In this document: in pieces, positions 1-5,035 of the stretch
How positions within the stretch are numbered: the stretch's first letter is position 1
Layout: each line of letters starts with the position of its first letter
Notes under the pieces: model-generated
Told to the model about the DNA's origin: nothing
Seen by the model: the letters and a program-made list of their open reading frames with translations, nothing else
Database searches by the model: none
Translations under genes and position numbers: made by a program
Virus record (IMG/VR): IMGVR_UViG_3300035670_001478
Location: 1-20,331 of that record
Length of the DNA stretch: 20,331 nucleotides
From: a virus
Direction: 5' to 3' (one strand)

Positions 1-143
1 GCACCAGGTGTTTCGATGTGAACCCAGGCGACCGCATCGCCCAGGCCATGATCGTGCCCATCCCCCAGGTGGAGCTGGTCGAGGTGGACGAACTGACTGA
101 CACCGAGCGCGGCACAGGCGGACTGGGCAGCACGGGCCGATAA
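1..143 (+). CDS. dut: dUTPase, C-terminal fragment (5' end outside window)
   Basis: This is the end of a deoxyuridine triphosphatase, which hydrolyses dUTP to dUMP and pyrophosphate and keeps uracil out of newly made DNA. The first complete codon is at base 3, and 46 residues are visible before the TAA at 141-143. They contain the family's NPGDRIAQ segment with the following IVP strand. The last residues, RGTGGLGSTG, form the glycine-rich motif V that closes over the nucleotide in trimeric dUTPases. The end matches the usual C-terminus, so only the N-terminal part is missing. The gene is more GC-rich than the accessory genes that follow. It is directly followed by a promoter-like box and a candidate small RNA. 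Whether it belongs to the phage or to flanking DNA cannot be decided here, although phages often carry dut. Confidence 0.92.
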   Translation, partial: TRCFDVNPGDRIAQAMIVPIPQVELVEVDELTDTERGTGGLGSTGR

Positions 144-145
144 CC

Positions 146-159
146 GCTATACTCAACCC
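146..159 (+). promoter_or_regulatory. Candidate -10 promoter of the small RNA
   Basis: TATACT lies at 148-153, just after the dut stop codon. A start 7 bases downstream falls at G160, the first base of a hairpin-terminator transcript. Bases 145-163 match bases 8654-8672, in front of another apparent transcription start, at 16 of 19 positions. No good -35 box is visible, so the promoter is inferred from this similarity and from what follows it. Confidence 0.45.
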
Positions 160-236
160 GTGGCGTGTCATTCCCCTTCGCGCCACGCTTCCCCTTAAGC
201 CCCGTTGCTCAAAAGCAGAGCGCGGGGCTTTTTCTT
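160..236 (+). ncRNA. Candidate small regulatory RNA with two TTCCCCTT motifs
   Basis: A predicted transcript of about 77 bases lies in the gap between dut and the first accessory gene. Its 5' part forms a 7-bp perfect hairpin (159-165 with 181-187) with a 15-base loop, and its 3' part is an intrinsic terminator. The octamer TTCCCCTT appears at 171-178 in the loop and at 189-196 in the linker before the terminator. It is the exact complement of AAGGGGAA, the ribosome binding site before the genes at 354, 5414 and 5891; the gene at 7997 has a seven-base match. C-rich seeds in loops that pair with Shine-Dalgarno sites are known from other bacterial sRNAs, for example those of Staphylococcus aureus. 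The alternative is a leader peptide, because a GTG at the predicted +1 opens 12 codons ending at 198. Existence of the RNA is inferred from a promoter-like box, two hairpins and a terminator. Confidence 0.45.
197..236 (+). terminator. Intrinsic terminator of the small RNA
   Basis: AAGCCCCG (197-204) pairs with CGGGGCTT (223-230), followed by a T-rich tract broken by one C (to about 236). It ends transcription from dut and from the candidate small RNA. Confidence 0.85.
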
Positions 237-238
237 TG

Positions 239-281
239 CCGACGAACGGTAGTTGACGGGGGTTTGATTCGGGTGCAGAAT
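239..281 (+). promoter_or_regulatory. CCGACGAACGG module, copy 1
   Basis: The 11-mer CCGACGAACGG sits at 239-249, just past the terminator. TTGACG (253-258) and CAGAAT (276-281) are spaced by 17 bases and could be -35 and -10 boxes. The interval from the 11-mer to the -10 is 26 bases, one more than in the other three copies, and its -10 differs from theirs. This is therefore the most diverged member of the family. Confidence 0.5.
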
Positions 282-294
282 GCATGAAAAAAGT

Positions 295-332
295 CTGATT
301 TATTAGCAAAATCAGTAGGTTAGTGGTAAAAT
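295..332 (+). promoter_or_regulatory. Inverted repeat and extended -10 before the gene at 354
   Basis: CTGATTT (295-301) and AAATCAG (309-315) form a perfect 7-bp inverted repeat around a 7-base centre. Twelve bases later TAAAAT (327-332) is preceded by TGG, giving an extended -10 box. The inverted repeat covers the -35 region and so is well placed as an operator. It could alternatively be a leader hairpin if transcription starts from copy 1 of the module upstream. Confidence 0.4.
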
Positions 333-353
333 CATCAACACGAAAGGGGAAAT

Positions 354-755
354 ATGACACACGATATAGACGAAGATCGCGCAGAGTTTGATGCGTGGTG
401 GGAAGAGCATGGCTTAGGTGGCTACGAATCTCAGTTCGAGGCATGGCAAGCAGCGCGCCGCGCTCCAGCAGCACCAGTGCCGCAGGGGTGGAAGCCGGTG
501 CCGGTTGAGCCAACTAAAGAAATGGTCCAGCGGGCCTGTGACGACCACGGCTACCCCGGAGGGTCTAGATGGGTATACCGAGCTGGCTATCGGTCTATGC
601 TCGCCGCCGCGCCCCAGCCACCAGAGGCAGCGCCTGTGGAGTTGCCGGAATACGGCATCGACACAGCAAACCACGCCGGCATTCGTGTGCGTGGCTACAC
701 CGAGCAGCAAGTGCGCGAGCTGCTGGCAGCTCAGGGAATCAAGGTAGTGCCATGA
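354..755 (+). CDS. Hypothetical phage accessory protein (133 aa)
   Basis: The 133-residue acidic, tryptophan-rich protein starts FDAWWEEHG and continues FEAWQAARRAP, QGWKPVPVEPTKEM and YRAGYRSMLAAAP. I recognise this patchwork from small early accessory proteins of many temperate phages, where its function is unknown. The ATG is preceded by AAGGGGAA (344-351), complementary to the TTCCCCTT motifs of the candidate RNA at 160-236. It is the first gene of a chain running to the terminase small subunit and overlaps the next gene by four bases. A proline/alanine-rich linker lies around residues 35-45 and again near 85-95. There are no membrane segments or catalytic motifs. Other ORFs over this interval are shadows. 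Confidence 0.75.
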   Translation: MTHDIDEDRAEFDAWWEEHGLGGYESQFEAWQAARRAPAAPVPQGWKPVPVEPTKEMVQRACDDHGYPGGSRWVYRAGYRSMLAAAPQPPEAAPVELPEYGIDTANHAGIRVRGYTEQQVRELLAAQGIKVVP

Positions 756-967
756 CCAAGAAAGAAAAGCGCCCAATCTGGAAGTACGAGGCGCTATGCA
801 TCGCAGTAGAGTACGTGCTGAAGAACGAAGGCCCTCACACGTACAAACAACTCTCAGAACGAATCGGAATCAACCTGGCCGCGCTCGGCCCAGTCCTGCG
901 CAACATGACTTCCAGCGGGAAGATTGAGGCAAGCGGCTGGCCTAAAATGTACAGCGCGACCGAGTGA
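752..967 (+). CDS. Small winged-helix-like DNA-binding protein (71 aa)
   Basis: The ATG at 752 overlaps the previous stop (ATGA), which favours it over a longer reading of the same frame that begins at 569 inside the upstream gene. The 71-residue product begins MTKKEKRPIW. Residues about 14-66 read as helix, HTYKQLSERIGIN helix-turn, LAALGPVLRNMTSSGKIEAS recognition helix and wing, then a GWPKMYSA strand. This is the layout of a minimal winged-helix domain. In phages such proteins are usually transcriptional regulators, so it is a candidate for binding the repeated 11-mer operators of this region; that link is inference. It has no other domain. Confidence 0.75.
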   Translation: MTKKEKRPIWKYEALCIAVEYVLKNEGPHTYKQLSERIGINLAALGPVLRNMTSSGKIEASGWPKMYSATE

Positions 968-983
968 AACACAGGAGGATGGA

Positions 984-1223
984 ATGAAGCAAGAGCAAGT
1001 GATTGAGTTGGCAAAGAAGGCAGGATTTGGCAACTATGCATATGAAGCCGCTGGAATCTTTAAGATTTTTGCCGATGCTGTTGAGCAAGATGCTATTGGA
1101 AAAGCAATCGATGCTCTAAACAGAATAGAAGAGGAAGAGCCAGATGAAGATTGGCGACCAGGATACCCATCCAACGCTTTGCAACAACTTCAAGAAAGAA
1201 TGCGAAATGACACAGCCAATTGA
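984..1223 (+). CDS. Small phage protein, 'AxxAGF' family (79 aa)
   Basis: The start is set by a strong AGGAGG (973-978) five bases before ATG 984; the same frame is open upstream but has no ribosome site there. The protein opens with VIELAKKAGFG, a helix-Gly-Phe signature shared with the products at 1207 (ALKIAREAGF) and 7474 (VIRMAREAGL). These look like members of a widespread small phage family found in beta-proteobacterial phages, function unknown. Its acidic stretch IEEEEPDED lies near residues 48-56. It overlaps the next gene by 17 bases. Confidence 0.72.
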   Translation: MKQEQVIELAKKAGFGNYAYEAAGIFKIFADAVEQDAIGKAIDALNRIEEEEPDEDWRPGYPSNALQQLQERMRNDTAN

Positions 1224-1443
1224 CGCGCTCAAGATTGCGCGAGAAGCAGGTTTTTTAGTCGTAGGTAATCGGGCTACTACCTGGGGACGAAGCGAGGACT
1301 GCGCTGCTGAACTAAATATGCTTGCAGCGCGAATTCTGGAGCGTGCCGCCATCGAGTGCGAGCAATCCGAAGCCTTCCGAGGTTCGGTGTTCGCGCAGCG
1401 CATCCGGGCGTTGAAGCCAGTATTGGAAAAGGACAACACATGA
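1207..1443 (+). CDS. Small phage protein, 'AREAGF' family (78 aa)
   Basis: ATG 1207 lies inside the end of the preceding gene and gives MTQPIDALKIAREAGF, which aligns with the N-termini of the products at 984 and 7474. A longer form from ATG 1144 would lie almost entirely over the upstream gene and is less likely. The middle contains LAARILERAAIECEQSE, like the 'LVAxxEREACAxxxE' segment usual in this family, and the end is QRIRALKPVLEK. No enzymatic motif is visible. Four-base ATGA overlap with the next gene supports co-translation. Function unknown. Confidence 0.7.
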   Translation: MTQPIDALKIAREAGFLVVGNRATTWGRSEDCAAELNMLAARILERAAIECEQSEAFRGSVFAQRIRALKPVLEKDNT

Positions 1444-1628
1444 CACAGATTCAACTGACAACGCGCGAGGCGGTGGAGGAAGCGCTAGAGGCTCTCAACT
1501 ACCGGCACGAAACAGCCAGGACAGATGAAAAACAGGAAAAGACACTGAAGGCAGCTCAGCTGATCTGCGACCTCTACGGCTTCAAGCTGGAGCAGTTCTT
1601 TGGCGAGGAAGTGGAGGATGTGACATGA
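1440..1628 (+). CDS. Hypothetical protein (62 aa)
   Basis: ATG 1440 overlaps the previous stop by four bases. The 62-residue product is highly charged and predicted mostly helical (TREAVEEALEALNYRHETARTDEKQEK, then LKAAQLICDLYGFKLEQFF). I do not recognise it. A good GGAGG lies at its very end (1613-1617), eight bases before an ATG at 1625, and appears to serve the next translation start rather than this gene. Confidence 0.65.
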   Translation: MTQIQLTTREAVEEALEALNYRHETARTDEKQEKTLKAAQLICDLYGFKLEQFFGEEVEDVT

Positions 1629-1648
1629 CAGATGGATGGGATGGATGA
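1625..1648 (+). CDS. Possible 7-codon minicistron coupled to terS
   Basis: ATG 1625 overlaps the previous stop (ATGA) and is ideally spaced from GGAGG 1613-1617. It encodes only MTDGWDG before a TGA at 1646-1648 that overlaps the ATG at 1645. The best ribosome site in the region therefore serves this tiny frame rather than the terminase small subunit. It may deliver ribosomes to terS by stop-start coupling, or it may be accidental. Confidence 0.3.
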   Translation: MTDGWDG

Positions 1649-2271
1649 TGACGCCAGAACAGACTGAATTGGCATCGCGGTTAAACCAGATGCAGATAGA
1701 CACCGTATTGGGTGTTGTGGCCGGGAAAACTCAGCGCCAAGCGTACATTGATGCTGGAGGAAAAGGATCAACAGAAAAATCCATTGACGCCGCAGCTTCA
1801 AAACTTTTAAGTTTGGATAAGGTTCGTGCCTTTTATGACTCACTGGTCAGTAACGCCGCCACAGATGCCGTTATGACGCGCTCAGAGGCTCTAGAACGGC
1901 TTTCTTTGATGGGCCGCACCCGTATCACAGACATCGTTGAATTTGAGACTGTAGAGGTTTCTGCGGTTGATCCAAAGACCGGCGAGGATGTGAAGAAAAC
2001 GGAAACCATCTGGCGAATCAAGGAAAGCGCAGAACTGAACGAGCTGGCAGCGTCGGCCATCAAGTCTGTGACGATGACGAAGTTCGGGCCGAAGATTGAA
2101 ATGCACGATGCTGCAAGTGCAATCGCGCAGATGTCCAAGATGCAAGGATGGGATGCGCCAAACAAGGTGCAGGTATCTGGCGACCCTGATAACCCAGTGG
2201 TGTCTGTCACGCTTGGCAAGGAAGAGTACAAGGCCGCTCGGGCGGAGATGATGAAAAGCGATGATGTGTAG
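1645..2271 (+). CDS. terS: Terminase small subunit
   Basis: This is the DNA-recognition subunit of the packaging motor: it binds the pac/cos site and loads the large subunit. The N-terminal part (LNQMQIDTVLGVVAGKTQRQAYIDAGGKGS) matches the helix-turn-helix of the Terminase_2/XtmA type. It is followed by a helical segment and the typical LERLSLMGRTRITDIVEF stretch. The C-terminus carries the SVTMTKFGPKIEMHDAASAIAQMSKMQGW segment, which I recognise from this family. Candidate starts are ATG 1636, 1645 and 1648. I prefer 1645 because it overlaps the TGA of the minicistron, whereas 1636 has no close ribosome site. A terminator follows directly. Unusually, terS is separated from terL by a Rha gene and two terminators. 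Confidence 0.88.
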   Translation: MMTPEQTELASRLNQMQIDTVLGVVAGKTQRQAYIDAGGKGSTEKSIDAAASKLLSLDKVRAFYDSLVSNAATDAVMTRSEALERLSLMGRTRITDIVEFETVEVSAVDPKTGEDVKKTETIWRIKESAELNELAASAIKSVTMTKFGPKIEMHDAASAIAQMSKMQGWDAPNKVQVSGDPDNPVVSVTLGKEEYKAARAEMMKSDDV

Positions 2272-2293
2272 CCCTGGCGCAGGAGCAGCAAAG

Positions 2294-2320
2294 ACCACCT
2301 ACGGGTGGTTTTTTGTTTTG
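2294..2320 (+). terminator. Intrinsic terminator after terS
   Basis: ACCACC (2294-2299), loop TACG, GGTGGT (2304-2309), then TTTTTGTTTT. It closes the 354-2271 operon 20 bases after the terS stop. Confidence 0.9.
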
Positions 2321-2370
2321 TAGTGGTGTAAAATACAACCGCCAGCGCAATGCTGGTGAATAACCTAAAG
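2321..2370 (+). promoter_or_regulatory. Candidate promoter and structured leader of the Rha gene
   Basis: TAAAAT at 2329-2334 follows TAGTGGTG, similar to the TAGTGGTAAAAT at 321-332 before the first accessory operon. A hairpin of seven pairs including one G-T wobble (2340-2346 with 2352-2358) lies in the leader. An AACC/GGTT pair around AAAGGG (2362-2367) could hide the ribosome site. No clear -35 box is seen. Confidence 0.4.
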
Positions 2371-2380
2371 GGTTTTACAC

Positions 2381-3037
2381 ATGACCAACGAAATATCTGT
2401 ATCCACATTTTCCGGTGAGCTTCGTGCAGACTCCCGATCATTTGCCCCCAAGCTAGATGTTCGTCATCGTCAATTGATGGATAACATCTACAAGTACCAA
2501 GAGAAATTCGAGGCGCTTGGACTTCTTCCGTTTCAAACGGAGGCAGTGGAAGGGGAAGGATATCGCGGGGTGAAGTACGAAAAGTACGCACTTCTAAACG
2601 AGGACCAAGCGTATTTTCTGCTTACACTTAGCCGAAATAGCGAATCAGTGGTTAGCGCAAAGTTTGCCTTGGTTCAAGCATTCAAGAAGGCGCGCGCGCA
2701 AATCGCACGCACTGAGGTGGCGAGAATCGAGGGGAAAAAGGCGCGAATCGAAGAAACAGATTCGATCAAAGAGCTGGTGCAATACGCTACAGACCAAGGC
2801 AGCACGAATGCCAAGATGTACTACGTGAGCATCACTAAGATGACCAATCAAATCCTTGGTATCGAGGCAGGGCAGCGGGATAAGTTGCCGGCGGCTATTT
2901 TGGACAAGATACGACTTGCCGAAACCATGATCGATGTGACGCTTCGTGATGGAATGCGCGCTGGTTTGCATTACAAGCAAATCTACGAACTGGCGAAAGC
3001 CAGGGTGTTGGCGCTTGTGCCGTTGCTGCCAAAATAA
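2381..3037 (+). CDS. Rha-family phage regulatory protein
   Basis: The 218-residue protein has the Rha/pRha layout in its first half: DSRSFAPKLDVRHRQLMDNI near residues 17-36, then a short basic segment, YALLNEDQAYFLLTLSRNS (about 68-87) and VVSAKFALVQAFKKAR (89-104). These are the hallmark segments of this family, first described in lambdoid phages, where Rha affects phage development and interferes with growth in some hosts. The second half (about residues 105-218) is a separate helical domain with TNAKMYYVSITKMTN and KLPAAILDKIRLAETMID, resembling the C-terminal parts of other phage anti-repressor/Rha-like proteins. It is a single-gene unit between two terminators with its own promoter-like region, so it is likely controlled apart from its neighbours. 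The Shine-Dalgarno is AAAGGG. Confidence 0.82.
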   Translation: MTNEISVSTFSGELRADSRSFAPKLDVRHRQLMDNIYKYQEKFEALGLLPFQTEAVEGEGYRGVKYEKYALLNEDQAYFLLTLSRNSESVVSAKFALVQAFKKARAQIARTEVARIEGKKARIEETDSIKELVQYATDQGSTNAKMYYVSITKMTNQILGIEAGQRDKLPAAILDKIRLAETMIDVTLRDGMRAGLHYKQIYELAKARVLALVPLLPK

Positions 3038-3046
3038 CTGGCAAGC

Positions 3047-3064
3047 TGCCGCCACAAGGCGGTG
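3047..3064 (+). other. Hairpin in the rha-terL gap
   Basis: CCGCC (3049-3053), loop ACAA, GGCGG (3058-3062), extended by two G-T wobble pairs. There is no T-tract, so it is not a terminator by itself. It may stabilise the rha transcript 3' end together with the terminator 45 bases further on. Confidence 0.5.
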
Positions 3065-3106
3065 GGCGCTGAACTGGTTTCCCGCCGAGCTAATACCACA
3101 CCACAT

Positions 3107-3131
3107 CCCGCCATGAGCGGGTTTTTCCTTT
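3107..3131 (+). terminator. Intrinsic terminator between rha and terL
   Basis: CCCGC (3107-3111), loop CATGA, GCGGG (3117-3121), then TTTTTCCTTTT. The T-tract runs directly into the terL promoter. Confidence 0.85.
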
Positions 3132-3146
3132 TGTTATCATCGATTC
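3132..3146 (+). promoter_or_regulatory. Extended -10 promoter giving a leaderless terL mRNA
   Basis: TGT plus TATCAT (3132-3140) is an extended -10 box. The six bases to the ATG at 3147 put the expected transcription start on the A of the start codon. No Shine-Dalgarno is visible upstream. The same spacing recurs before the gene at 8669. Confidence 0.5.
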
Positions 3147-4616
3147 ATGCAAGGAGCCACAATCACCGACCCTATAACCTTCGCGCGCAAGCTGGAGTGT
3201 GAAGAGGACGGGCTGTATTTCTCAAGATACTTCTTCAAGCAGCGCATGGGCGCAAAGATGATCGTGGCACCTCACCACACGGTTATCCAGAAAACACTGG
3301 ACCGCGTGCTGAGTGGTGAGATCAAGCGGTTAATCATTAACGTGCCTCCGGGCTACACCAAAACAGAGCTTGCGACCATCAACATGATCGGGCGCGGCTT
3401 GGCGTTGAATGCTCGGGCGCGTTTTCTGCACCTGTCCTACTCTCACGACCTGGCGTTGCTGAATAGCTCTACAGCGCGCGCCATGGTGAAGTCCAAGGCT
3501 TACCAGTCGATGTGGCCTATGGCCCTCAAGGATGACGCTGACAGCAAGTCAATGTGGTGGACCGAGCACGGCGGCGGTGTGTACGCCACATCATCCAAGG
3601 GCCAGGTGACGGGATTTCGCGCTGGTCACATGGAGCCAGGATGGAACGGCGCGCTTCTGATTGACGATCCAGTAAAGCCAGACGACGCATTTAGCGAACT
3701 GGTACGCGACGGGGTGAACAACCGCTTCAATGAAACGATCAAGAGCCGCCTAGCAATCGAGGCCACGCCGCTGATCGTCATCATGCAGCGCATCCACTAC
3801 AACGACCTAAGCGGCTATCTGTTGAGAGGCGGAAGCGGTGAGAAGTGGCACCATCTAAATCTGCCTGTCATCATCGACAACAGCGCGCCATATCCCGAAG
3901 AAAACACCCACGGCATACCAATCGCACATGGTTTGACTGATGGCTGGCTGTGGGAGTACAAGCACAACGAAACGCACCGCGTGGCGCTTACATCGCACCG
4001 CCGTACGTTCCAAGCGCAGTACATGCAGAACCCGCCAAGGTTCAATGCAGAAGGCGCGCTATGGTCCGACAAGATGATTGCCGCCGCGCGTGTGCTGGAG
4101 ATAATCCAGAAAAAGCAGCGCACGGTTGTGGCGATTGACCCCGCCGTCAGCACCGAAGAAAAAAGCGACGAAAGCGGGATTGTGGTCGCATCATCCTACG
4201 GCGTTGGCGATTCGCGCCAGTTTTCCGTGGACGGTGACTACTCCGGGAAATACTCGCCCGCAGCCTGGGCAAAAAAGGCAATGTTTGCCTATGAGCAGCA
4301 CAGCGCAGACGCAATTGTGATCGAAACCAACCAGGGCGGCGACATGGTGGAGGACACGCTGCGCAATGCCGGGTTCAGAGGGCGCGTCATCCGGGTTCAC
4401 GCCAGCAAGGGCAAATACGCGCGCGCAGAGCCTATTTCCGCGCTGTACGAACAAGGCCGCGTGCGCCATAACGGCAATCTGTACGAGCTAGAGAATCAGT
4501 GCATGGAATACGTGCCATCCACCGCAAAGAAGTCCCCAGACAGGCTAGACGCGCTTGTGTGGGCAATCACCGAGCTATCAGGCGGCACCGCAGTCGGCAT
4601 CCTCCTGCGCAGATAA
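3147..4616 (+). CDS. terL: Terminase large subunit (ATPase and nuclease)
   Basis: This is the motor that pumps DNA into the prohead and cuts the concatemer. At 489 residues it has the usual length. Walker A-like PPGYTKT is at residues 67-73 and Walker B ALLIDDP at 169-175. A motif III-like segment TPLIVIMQR is at 207-215. The RNase H-fold nuclease has its acidic residues in AIDPA (D331), VIETN (E393) and RLDALVWA (D468). The conserved N-terminal segment DGLYFSRYFFKQRMG is present, so a start at or close to ATG 3147 is required. No ribosome site precedes that ATG. An AAGGAG inside the gene (3151-3156) sits five bases before an ATC codon at 3162, a less likely alternative start. It stands between a terminator and an accessory block rather than beside the portal gene. 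Confidence 0.95.
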   Translation: MQGATITDPITFARKLECEEDGLYFSRYFFKQRMGAKMIVAPHHTVIQKTLDRVLSGEIKRLIINVPPGYTKTELATINMIGRGLALNARARFLHLSYSHDLALLNSSTARAMVKSKAYQSMWPMALKDDADSKSMWWTEHGGGVYATSSKGQVTGFRAGHMEPGWNGALLIDDPVKPDDAFSELVRDGVNNRFNETIKSRLAIEATPLIVIMQRIHYNDLSGYLLRGGSGEKWHHLNLPVIIDNSAPYPEENTHGIPIAHGLTDGWLWEYKHNETHRVALTSHRRTFQAQYMQNPPRFNAEGALWSDKMIAAARVLEIIQKKQRTVVAIDPAVSTEEKSDESGIVVASSYGVGDSRQFSVDGDYSGKYSPAAWAKKAMFAYEQHSADAIVIETNQGGDMVEDTLRNAGFRGRVIRVHASKGKYARAEPISALYEQGRVRHNGNLYELENQCMEYVPSTAKKSPDRLDALVWAITELSGGTAVGILLRR

Positions 4617-4628
4617 GCGGCAAGAAAA

Positions 4629-4670
4629 CCGACGAACGGTCATCGCGCATGGCCGGGCCTGGGGTACATT
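4629..4670 (+). promoter_or_regulatory. CCGACGAACGG-N25-TACATT promoter module, copy 2
   Basis: The 11-mer at 4629-4639 is followed after exactly 25 bases by TACATT (4665-4670), a plausible -10 box. No -35 box is seen at the normal place; the 11-mer is centred near -43, as in class II activator sites. The expected start near 4677 would give a 27-base leader for the gene at 4704. Confidence 0.6.
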
Positions 4671-4703
4671 AAACACATCGCAGCAACAAACCAAGGAATA
4701 ACA

Positions 4704-4874
4704 ATGGAAGGAATGCCAACCGTCACAACCGTCTACGACCAGTCAGCAGATGGAAAGTGGTTCATGAGCTTCACAATCCACGGCATGACGACCGAAGAGC
4801 AGGCGATTCGCGCGCAAGAGTTGCTGTTGGCATACGTATGCGCCGGAGAGATCAGCACAAGCCAAAAGCAGTAA
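4704..4874 (+). CDS. Small hypothetical protein (56 aa)
   Basis: This short gene lies behind promoter module copy 2, with AAGGA (4693-4697) before ATG 4704. It encodes 56 residues. The N-terminal half looks like a beta-hairpin (VTTVYDQSADGKWFMSFTIHG) and is followed by a helix TTEEQAIRAQELLLAYV. I do not recognise the family. It is alone between terL and the structured RNA region, so it forms a one-gene unit. Codon pattern and ribosome site support real coding, but its short length limits confidence. Confidence 0.62.
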   Translation: MEGMPTVTTVYDQSADGKWFMSFTIHGMTTEEQAIRAQELLLAYVCAGEISTSQKQ

Positions 4875-4914
4875 ATGGCCGCTGCTGAGATCGGAAAGCT
4901 GATGGCGTAGTTAT

Positions 4915-4928
4915 GCTATACTTGGCGC
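4915..4928 (+). promoter_or_regulatory. Extended -10 before the candidate pseudoknot RNA
   Basis: TGC plus TATACT (4915-4922) is an extended -10 box with the same hexamer as the promoter at 148. Transcription would start near 4929-4930, just before the first arm of the folded RNA. No -35 box is evident. Confidence 0.45.
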
Positions 4929-5030
4929 TGTCGGAGTAGGAACCGATAGTCAGTGAAAGCCATTTCTCATGCATCCGCCCTCATTCTTGGGGGTTCCTAC
5001 CGGGTGCAGCAGAAATGGCTTTTTTGCTTT
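4929..5030 (+). ncRNA. Candidate structured RNA with interleaved helices (pseudoknot or switch)
   Basis: Two perfect helices are interleaved. GTAGGAACC (4936-4944) pairs with GGTTCCTAC (4992-5000) over 9 bp. AAAGCCATTTCT (4956-4967) pairs with AGAAATGGCTTT (5011-5022) over 12 bp. The 12-bp helix is topped by GCATCC (4971-4976) with GGGTGC (5002-5007), and a T-tract follows it. The order A-B-A'-B' is that of a pseudoknot in which the 5' tail pairs with the loop of the terminator hairpin. It could instead be a choice between two folds. It might be a free small RNA of about 100 bases, or an attenuator ahead of the structured region and the membrane-protein gene at 5414. No match to a named RNA family is recognised. 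Confidence 0.5.
4956..5030 (+). terminator. Long-stem intrinsic terminator
   Basis: The 12-bp stem 4956-4967/5011-5022 leads into six T residues (5020-5025) and GCTTT. The loop is long (43 bases) but partly closed by an inner stem. Confidence 0.65.
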
Positions 5031-5035
5031 CAGTT

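Noticed and set aside
569-751. Upstream extension of the winged-helix gene
   Set aside because: It lies wholly within the preceding gene in another frame, is arginine/alanine-rich without structure, and ATG 752 has the usual four-base overlap.
2550-2557. AAGGGGAA inside the rha coding region as an sRNA target
   Set aside because: No start codon follows it; taken as a chance occurrence, and noted as evidence that the octamer alone is not specific.
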